Of a stretch of DNA of 64,000 nt, positions 57,322-64,000 are shown piece by piece (within the stretch, counting starts at the first letter, position 1; the number at the start of each line of letters is the position of its first letter). The DNA lies in NCBI GenBank assembly GCA_963693315.1, contig OY856188.1, positions 155,137,369-155,201,368 on the forward strand. The letters are read 5' to 3'. Made by a program: the position numbers and the translations under genes. The DNA comes from Diogma glabrata (lineage: Eukaryota > Arthropoda > Insecta > Diptera > Cylindrotomidae). The notes beneath the pieces are model-generated. The model did not search any database, was not told where the DNA came from, and saw only the letters and a program-made list of their open reading frames with translations.

Positions 57322-58680
57322 ATGTAGGAAATATTGAAGACAAAGATAGTTGCTTCAACAAAGCACCCTGTTGAAGCAACAAAGCAAGTCGTACCAGCAA
57401 ACAACGACTTTGCACAGTTAATGTCTATGATGGAGCAAATGAGTTTCAACATGAGATCAGATGTTAAGGCAAATATGGAACTCATGAGTAATGAAATGAA
57501 AAAGTTAGATGCAAACATCGATCAACAATTAGCTGCAAGTCGAGAAGAAATAAAGCAACAGTCTACAAAAATCGATCAACAATTAGCTGCAAGTCGAGAA
57601 GAAATAAAGCAACAGTCTGCAAACATCGATCAACAATTAGCTGCAAGTCGAGAAGAAATAAAGCAACAGTCTGCAAACATCGCTTCAAGTCGAGAAGAAA
57701 TTAGCTTGGTTAAAACACACATCGACGAGAAACTTCTATATATGGCAGCGAATCTACGCATCGAAGTAGAGAAAATTGTGGATGAAAAAGTCGAGAGAGT
57801 GCAAAAAGAAGTTAAAGTTCTGGAACAGAAAGTACAATCGAAAGTAGATGACTTTAAAGTAGAAGTAGAAAGAAGGCTTCAAGATGTTGAAATTAATGGT
57901 AAAACAATTCACACGGTTCAACAAACACAAAGCATGAAGTTAAAACCACCCCCATACGATGGTACATCATCGTTTGGAATTTTCAAATTCCAATTTAAAA
58001 CAGCAGCTGATCAGAACAGTTGGAACGAAACACATCGTGTGGCAGCTTTAATAGTGGCACTGAAGGGCGAAGCAGCAGAAACAATACAAGCAGTTCCAGA
58101 ACAAGATCGAAGGAGCTACAATGAGATCATGAAGGCTTTAGATCGCAAATATGGTAGTAACCACAAGCGGGAGATATACATACTTGAGTTGAAGGGTCGC
58201 TATCAGCGAATTGGAGAAAGTTTGCAAGAGTTTTCGTCTGCAATCGAACGTCTGGTACATATGGCACATGGAAATACATCACCAGACTATATGGAAAGAA
58301 TGAAGATAGATGCGTTTATCGACGGCATAAGAGATCCAGAGACGCGGAAGTCAGCTGTGATGACACCTAAAGCCACGTTTGCTGAAACAATAGCTTGTGC
58401 GTTGACAAGTGAAACAGCACAAGCAATTGTCAAACCAACCATTAAAGTACGCCGTGTAGAAATGGAAGAAGAGGATAGTTTTAGGCCTCAAAGAAGTTCC
58501 CGAGAATTCAACGGTAGAATAAGATGTTGGGTATGTGACAAACTTGGTCACATATCTCGAGAATGCAGAGAGGCCAAACGAAAACGGGGAAGATCAACAT
58601 CACCAATCAGACGGAGATCATTTGAAGAACAGTCTCAAGCGGGAGAGGATGGTCAAATAGCAACGGAAGGGTTAAACTAA
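57322..58680 (+). CDS. Gypsy-B gag
   Basis: The frame reads from about 57328 to TAA 58678-58680. The ATG at 57322 is followed at once by TAG, so either the true start is a later ATG (57421 region, MSMMEQMSFNMRSD) or codon 2 has mutated. The N-terminal third is a predicted coiled coil with three copies of a 19-residue unit (IDQQLAASREEIKQQSANI). The capsid region has YDGTSSFGIFKFQFKTAAD, ALKGEAAETIQAVPEQDRR and YNEIMKALDRKYGS. A CCHC knuckle CWVCDKLGHISREC is near the C-terminus. It ends in GTTAAAC followed by TAA, a -1 frameshift site into pol. Confidence 0.85.
58671..58677 (+). promoter_or_regulatory. Candidate -1 ribosomal frameshift heptamer GTTAAAC
   Basis: The gag codons are GGG TTA AAC TAA; slipping back one base reads GTT AAA CTA into the pol frame, which is open on both sides. 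GUUAAAC is, from memory, a slippery heptamer used in an arterivirus. A stimulatory structure downstream is not tested. Confidence 0.6.
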
Positions 58681-60662
58681 AACGAGCCAGCTTTAAGGGG
58701 CGTAAGCTGGCTCCCACAACCGAATGCCCCATAATCTCCATCCCTATTTCAAGAATCGCAAGGAATGGTGACAGTTTAACGATTGGAGCTGAAATTAATG
58801 ACAACAATTGTACCATTACACTAGATACTGGAGTAACTCGCACAATAGTCCGGACAGATTTACTAAAAGGGGAATTACAACCAGCAGAAAAATATCGAAT
58901 ACAAACAGCAACAGGGGAAAGTGCAACTATCAGGGGAAGCAAAATTGCTGATATAAAAATAGGAAATACGCACTTTCAGCATGAAGTTCTAGTGGCAGAC
59001 ATCGTTGATGAAGTAATTTTGGGAATGGACTTCATGAGGCCGAATGGATTTGTAATAGACGCTGGAAATGGAGTACTCAAGTATGGTAACGTGGAGTTGG
59101 TTCTTCAGACGAATGGTGCAGAATCAAGTATGAGGCGAATAATATTGGAACATCGCGAAAAGCTGCCACCTAATACCGAAACAATCGTCTGGGGAAGATT
59201 GGAGGGAGATTCTGGGTCACCAAGGTTGTGGGTTGTGGAAGCCAATGAAAATGGTCTACAAAACCAAGAGATCATTATAGGGAAAACATTAGTTGTACCA
59301 GATGAAGACTTAAGAATACCGATAAGAACACTAAATTTGTCAGACAAAACAAAAACCCTCAAGAAAGGAACAATCGTCGGTAAATGTGAAGAAGTAACTA
59401 CCATTGTGAAATGTGAACAACAGCACACAGAAAGGAAAGTCGAAAATCAAACGCAGAAGAAAGAAATACAAAATCTACTACAGAAGTGGACAACAGAGCT
59501 TACAAAAGAACAAAAGAAAGAAGCAGAGCAGTTGCTTGAACGTTATTCGTCCATCTTCCACAGCACATCAGCAGACAACGGAAGAACTAATCTGGTTAAA
59601 CATAAAATTGACACGGGAGCAGAGATGCCGATTCGCCAAGCAATAAGAAGATTACCATTAGCGAAACGGGAAGAAGCTGATAGAATGGTAAAGGATATGA
59701 AAATGGCTGGTGTTGTCGGGCAATCAGATAGTCCATGGAGTTCACCTGTGGTTTTAGTTGGAAAGAAGGATGGAACTATGAGATTCTGCGTCGACTACAG
59801 AAAACTGAATGCAGTAACAAATAAAGATAGCTACCCATTACCTCGAATTGATGATACCTTGGACACATTATCAGGTGCCAAATTATTCTCAACATTAGAT
59901 CTGCAAAGTGGTTATTGGCAGGTAGAAGTCCAAGAAGAGGATCGAGAAAAGATAGCGTTTAGTGTGGGTAGTGGGCTATGGCAATTTAACGTTATGCCAT
60001 TCGGACTATGTAATGCTCCCGCAACATTTGAACGTTTAATGGAACGTGTGCTGAAAGGATTACATTGGAGAACGTGCCTTGTGTACTTGGACGACATTAT
60101 TGTAATGGGTAAGGATTTCGACGATCATTTGAAGAATTTAGAAGAAGTCTTCGAGAGAATCCAAGCAGCAGCACTAAAATTGAGTCCAAAGAAATGTACA
60201 CTATTCAGAGAAGAAGTAAAATACTTGGGGCACAAAGTAACAACAAATGGAATACACACAGATGCCGATAAGATCACAGCAGTAAAAGAATGGCCAAGAC
60301 CCAAAAATGTACATGAGCTTCGCAGTTTTCTGGGATTGTGCACTTACTACCGACGTTTTGTACCAGGATTTGCCAATGTTGCTAAGAGTCTGCATGAGCT
60401 CACGAGGAAGGATAAAGCTTTCGAATGGACCGAAAAGCAAGAAGATGCGTTTGTGGAGCTGCGAAAAAGATTATGCACTGCACCAGTTCTGGCTTACCCT
60501 ATACTAATTTTTAAATTCATATTAGACACTGATGCCAGCAATGATGGTATAGGAGGAGTGTTATCTCAAGAAATTGATGGACAAGAAAAAGTAATAGCTT
60601 ATTACTCAAAAATACTGTCCAAGCCAGAAAGAAATTATTGTGTAATTATTGTGAATGTGTAA
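58671..60662 (+). pseudogene. Gypsy-B protease-RT-RNase H (first part of pol)
   Basis: The -1 frame runs from the heptamer. Protease: CTITLDTGVTRTIVRTDLL (DTGV in place of the usual DTGA) and VILGMDFM. RT: PWSSPVVLVGKKDGTMRFCV, DYRKLNAVTNKDSYPLPRID, LFSTLDLQSGYWQVEV, FGLCNAPATFERLM and CLVYLDDIIVMG (catalytic YLDD). Thumb/connection: LRSFLGLCTYYRRFVPGFA. RNase H begins FILDTDASNDGIGGVLSQ, but right after SKPERNYCV a short deletion removes the TRRELLA-type block with the catalytic Glu and shifts the frame, ending the ORF at 60662. Confidence 0.9.
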
Positions 60663-62275
60663 AACATTTTCACAAATATTTGTACGGCCAAAAATTCCAT
60701 TTGAGAACTGATCATGGAGCGTTGAGGTGGCTACTACAATTTAAGAACCCAGAAGGACAAGTAGCACGATGGATTGAACGCTTACAGGCTTATGATTTCG
60801 ACATTGAACATCGAAGGGGAAGTGCACATGGAAATGCTGATGCATTATCAAGACGCCCATGCCAGGTGGAATGCAAGCACTGTGATCGGGTGGAGAGTAA
60901 GGAAAACATTATTGATGTCAGGCTTCTGCAAGTGCTTCCTAGTGAAGACTGGACGCAGGAAGTGGTAAGGAAGGAGCAACTGGAAGATCCTAGCTTAACA
61001 CCAATAATTAAGTTTAAGGAAAAGGGAGAAAAACCTGCATGGAGTGAGATTGCCGATAAAAGTCAAACGTTGAAGGCATATTGGGCACAATGGGACAGTC
61101 TCTGTATTGAAGATGGATGCTTGAAAAGAATTTGGGAAAGCCTTGACGGATCAGTTAAAGAATCAATGATAGTAGTTCCCAAAATAAGAATAAATCAAGT
61201 ATTAAAAGAATATCATGAAGGAACTAGTGGCGGTCACCTGGGTATTAACAAAACCCTTGCTAAAGTACGGCGTAGATTTTATTGGTCAGGAGCATGTCAA
61301 TCGGTAGTGGAATGGTGTCAAGCATGCGATCAATGTGCGGCTGCAAAGGGACCTGCAAGAAAAAGTCGTGGTAACATGAGGCAGTATAATGTAGGAGCAC
61401 CATTCGAGAGAATTTCGATGGATGTAGCTGGACCATTTCCAACTTCTGATAACAACAACAAATATGTGGTAGTCATAATGGATTATTTTAGCAAATGGCC
61501 AGAAGTGTGTGCAATACCAAACCAAGAAGCAACAACGATCGCTGAAGCAGTAGTTAGCAATTGGATAAGTCGCTACGGAGTACCGATGGAGATTCACACA
61601 GATCAAGGAAGAAATTTTGAATCTACCATGTTTCAAGAAATCTGTCAGATACTTGGAATTAATAAAACTAGAACAACTGCTTCACATCCCCAATCAGACG
61701 GCATGGTGGAAAGATTTAATGCTACTCTTGAGAAATATCTAGCAAAAGTAGTAAACAAGAATCAACGTGATTGGGACCGTCATATTCCGTTATTCTTGAT
61801 GGCTTATAGATCAGCGGTGCATGATACAACCAAAACGACGCCAGCTACAACCATTTTTGGAAATGATTTACGGCTACCTGGTGATCTGAAGTTTGGGATT
61901 ATTCCATCATCAACATTATGTGTCCAAGATTATGTTAATAAACTTCAAAAAGAACTTGAGGAGGTACACACGTTTGTAAGACAAAAAGCACAGATATCCA
62001 GTGATCGAATGAAGGCTCGGTATGACATTCACGCAAACAACAAAGGATTTGAGGAAGGACAACTAGTATGGCTACACAATCCACAGCGGAGAAAAGGATT
62101 ATCTCCAAAACTACAAACATCTTGGGAAGAACCTTATACCATCATAACAAAATTAAACGATGTCGTTTATAGAATAAAGAAAGGTCAACGAGCGAAACCA
62201 AAAGTCGTTCATCTAGAAAGATTAGCACCCTACAGAGGAGGAGATTTAGATTCTATTCGGGACGAACAGATATAA
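60638..62275 (+). CDS. Gypsy-B RNase H end + integrase (second part of pol)
   Basis: Continues in another frame from CVKHFHKYLYGQKFHLRTDH with RNase H Asp, then WIERLQAYDFDIEHRRGSA and NADALSRRPC. Integrase: HEGTSGGHLGINKTL and CDQCAAAK (HHCC zinc site), MDVAGPFPTSDNNNKYVVV, IHTDQGRNFESTMFQE and QSDGMVERFNATLEKY (D-D-E). C-terminal: EGQLVWLHNPQRRKG, SWEEPYTIITKLNDVVYRI and VVHLERLAPY. No internal stop through TAA at 62273-62275, which abuts the purine tract. The first codons before CVKHF are not authentic. Confidence 0.9.
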   Translation: MCNYCECVKHFHKYLYGQKFHLRTDHGALRWLLQFKNPEGQVARWIERLQAYDFDIEHRRGSAHGNADALSRRPCQVECKHCDRVESKENIIDVRLLQVLPSEDWTQEVVRKEQLEDPSLTPIIKFKEKGEKPAWSEIADKSQTLKAYWAQWDSLCIEDGCLKRIWESLDGSVKESMIVVPKIRINQVLKEYHEGTSGGHLGINKTLAKVRRRFYWSGACQSVVEWCQACDQCAAAKGPARKSRGNMRQYNVGAPFERISMDVAGPFPTSDNNNKYVVVIMDYFSKWPEVCAIPNQEATTIAEAVVSNWISRYGVPMEIHTDQGRNFESTMFQEICQILGINKTRTTASHPQSDGMVERFNATLEKYLAKVVNKNQRDWDRHIPLFLMAYRSAVHDTTKTTPATTIFGNDLRLPGDLKFGIIPSSTLCVQDYVNKLQKELEEVHTFVRQKAQISSDRMKARYDIHANNKGFEEGQLVWLHNPQRRKGLSPKLQTSWEEPYTIITKLNDVVYRIKKGQRAKPKVVHLERLAPYRGGDLDSIRDEQI

Positions 62276-62286
62276 GTGGGGGAGAA

Positions 62287-62678
62287 TGTGACGATTATGG
62301 AAGACGATAGAACACAACAATAATAGAAAATCTTCAAGAAAATTCTCGTTAGAGAATTATCTTCGAGAAAATTCTTCTAAAAGAAATGTAAAAATCAATA
62401 AAACCAAATCAACGTAACCAAAGTAAACATTTAATAGGAAGTATTTGTTTTATCGAATAAGGATTGGTTAACGAAATAAAAATTGGTAAATAAAACAATT
62501 GAAAAGAATTGATTTCACACCTAGGTGTCAATATTTGAAGATCGTCTTATTGTTGATAAAGGAAGGAAAAAAGGGTGTGTTCTAGAACATTACAGTAGTA
62601 TCGAGGCTATTTCATGTAGTATATATAAAAGGTGTTGTTCGAGGATACAACCAGTATAAAATCGTTAGTGATAGAAGT
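62287..62678 (+). repeat. Gypsy-B 3' LTR, truncated
   Basis: Starts TGTGACGATTATGG and follows the 5' LTR to GATAGAAGT, with a TATA box at 62620-62628. Beyond 62678 a short near-repeat (AGTATAAAATTGTTAGCGA) leads into unrelated tandem DNA, so the R/U5 part is missing. Confidence 0.8.
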
Positions 62679-63515
62679 AGTATAAAATTGTTAGCGATAC
62701 AAAAATTAATTTTCAAAAATCCATAACTTCGGTAATTAAAGATAGAAACTTCTGTTTTATTTTATTTTAAAGTCAAAAGATGCTAGTTAAAAAAAATAAA
62801 ATTAATAAAAGTTATTAACAAATTCCTATTGTTATAAACAAATAAAATGTTCAAATCGATCTTTAGTCATTGCCCCACCCACCAAATGAGTTTTTTCATT
62901 TTCGTATGACCGTCGTATTCTACGTTTCATTCCCTATAAAAAACGTAGTTTTAATTAATGGAGAAATGATTTTTACTGTTAGAAATAAATTAATTTAACG
63001 AGCGCGGGACGACAAAAAATTCCATATATATGGGTTACATACCGAACATTTTTGTTTCAGCTGAAAAATTTTTTATGGGTACTATATAAACAAAAAGATA
63101 TACTTGATCGAGGATTTTTCCTTTTAATTTTTTTAGGGCAAATAGAGCGGATCTAAATTTCGAGAATTTCGTGATTTTTGGCTTGAAGACTTGTTTTCAA
63201 AGATTCACAACTTCGGTTCTGGTAAGGATAGACACTTTTCGTCTTTTTTATTTTAAAATATAAAGATGGAATCTAAAAAACAAACTGGTATTTATAAAAA
63301 TCATTAACAAACTCCTCTTGTTATAAACAAATAATATGTTAAAATCAATTTTTAGTCATTATCTAACACAAATAAAGAGTGTTTGTATGACCATCGATCG
63401 TATCCTACGTTCAATTTTCAATAAAAATCGTATATTTAATTAATGGAGAAATGAGTTTTACTGTTACAAATAAACTAATTTTTCCAGCGCGGGACGACAA
63501 AAATTAATGAAATAA
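62679..63515. repeat. Two diverged tandem copies of a ~484-bp unit
   Basis: Landmarks recur at a distance of 484-485 bp: AACTTCGG (62725 and 63209), TTGTTATAAACAAATAA, TTAATTAATGGAGAAATGA and AGCGCGGGACGACAAAAA (63001 and 63486). The first unit is partial. AT-rich with no ORF; satellite-like or a duplicated non-coding element. Confidence 0.75.
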
Positions 63516-64000
63516 ATTAGTTTTGCGTGAAACTCGCATACCAACGCAAATAAAAAATTGCCAAAAGATCGATATCAAAGATATGTATTTTCATATGCAA
63601 TAATTTTTATATGATCAATAAAAGGATTATTTCAAGAAAGTTTTTTTTCAAAGAGTAAGTTCAACAACTAAAACCCAACCACTCAAAAATCACGCTTTAA
63701 AAAGAATGAAACAAGAAAATATTCTCATAAGAAATGGTTATGCACAAACTATTCAATATTTTTTGTCTATTAAATAAATTTAATTTATTAATATATTTAA
63801 TACATATTCATTGTGATGTTCAGAGGATAGCTGTGGTCGTATCCAGCCATATATATATATATGATCATATGGAGCCCTCTAGATGTATAGTGAGTGCACT
63901 TGACCTTAAATCTTAATGGTGTTGGAATGTATTGTTTTGTTAGGGTAAGTGGCATACGATGTCATTAATTTAAATTAAATTTGTTAGTTCATGCTTTATG
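63516..64000. other. No gene seen
   Basis: AT-rich end of the window. A 60-codon frame at 63734-63916 has no recognisable motif. A short TA run lies near 63850. Confidence 0.4.

Larger units (their letters stand above)
56687..62678 (+). mobile_element. Gypsy LTR retrotransposon Gypsy-B, 3' LTR truncated
   Basis: 5' LTR (starts TGTGACGGTTATGG at 56687), gag, pol in the -1 frame, purine tract AGTGGGGGAGAA (62275-62286) and a partial 3' LTR (62287-62678, about 392 bp of an expected ~630). The domain order gag-PR-RT-RH-IN and the CCHC knuckle are Gypsy; the relatives I can name are mdg3/412-like. There is no env. The 5' flank cannot be tested for a target duplication because the right end is lost. 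Confidence 0.9.

Noticed and set aside
46786..62275. Endogenous retrovirus (Gypsy with env)
   Set aside because: Neither Gypsy-A nor Gypsy-B has an envelope-like ORF between integrase and the 3' LTR; the purine tract follows the integrase end directly.

Overview
This looks like a stretch of insect nuclear genome: AT-rich, with two recognisable animal genes, short GT-AG introns of about 60-90 bp, and a dense, nested mass of insect-type transposons. The short introns would fit a dipteran, but the sequence alone does not settle the order. I see no rRNA, CRISPR, phage or bacterial operon structure.

Host genes. (1) Minus strand, 19.27-16.90 kb: a CTTNBP2/cortactin-binding-protein-2-like gene, four clear exons plus a probable fifth. 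A hAT transposon (13124-16895, perfect 8-bp target duplication) sits exactly at the exon-5 splice donor. (2) Plus strand, 25155-25543: an intact three-exon UFM1 gene whose precursor ends in one residue after the mature Val-Gly. (3) Plus strand, 46.05-55.54 kb: one exon of an unidentified, probably coiled-coil gene, split first by a complete Gypsy element and then by a 3.5-kb inverted-repeat element. (4) A weak candidate terminal exon at 44958-45089.

Layout. 0-2.3 kb: AT-rich, nothing seen. 2.3-8.7 kb: remains of transposon-type genes: a two-exon ORF of a multicopy uncharacterised family cut by a non-LTR fragment (in its intron) and by a palindromic Penelope-like element; then a DDE_Tnp_4 transposase remnant and a convergent SWIM-finger gene that together resemble an ISL2EU transposon, split by a folded-back mariner fragment. 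8.9-12.4 kb: RTE-like non-LTR element. 13.1-16.9 kb: hAT element containing another non-LTR element. 19.6-25 kb: foldback elements and MITEs, including a hAT relic with perfect 8-bp duplication. 26.4-33.4 kb: a LOA-clade non-LTR element in a hairpin repeat, then a recent ~1.18-kb tandem duplication with an inverted internal segment. 33.4-42.5 kb: Harbinger-like and other relics, a second RTE-like copy fused to a Gypsy fragment, a palindrome of two tRNA-like units, and a long (TA)n tract. 45.8-62.7 kb: Gypsy-A (minus, two LTRs, 4-bp target duplication), the 3.5-kb element E, a Gypsy integrase tail, and Gypsy-B (plus) with a likely -1 frameshift site. 62.7-63.5 kb: two diverged tandem copies of a ~484-bp unit.

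How it works together. Apart from UFM1 and the CTTNBP2-like and coiled-coil exons, almost everything here is mobile DNA. Insertions can be ordered from nesting and target duplications. All retroelement ORFs I read carry at least one frameshift, stop or deletion, so none looks autonomous as printed.
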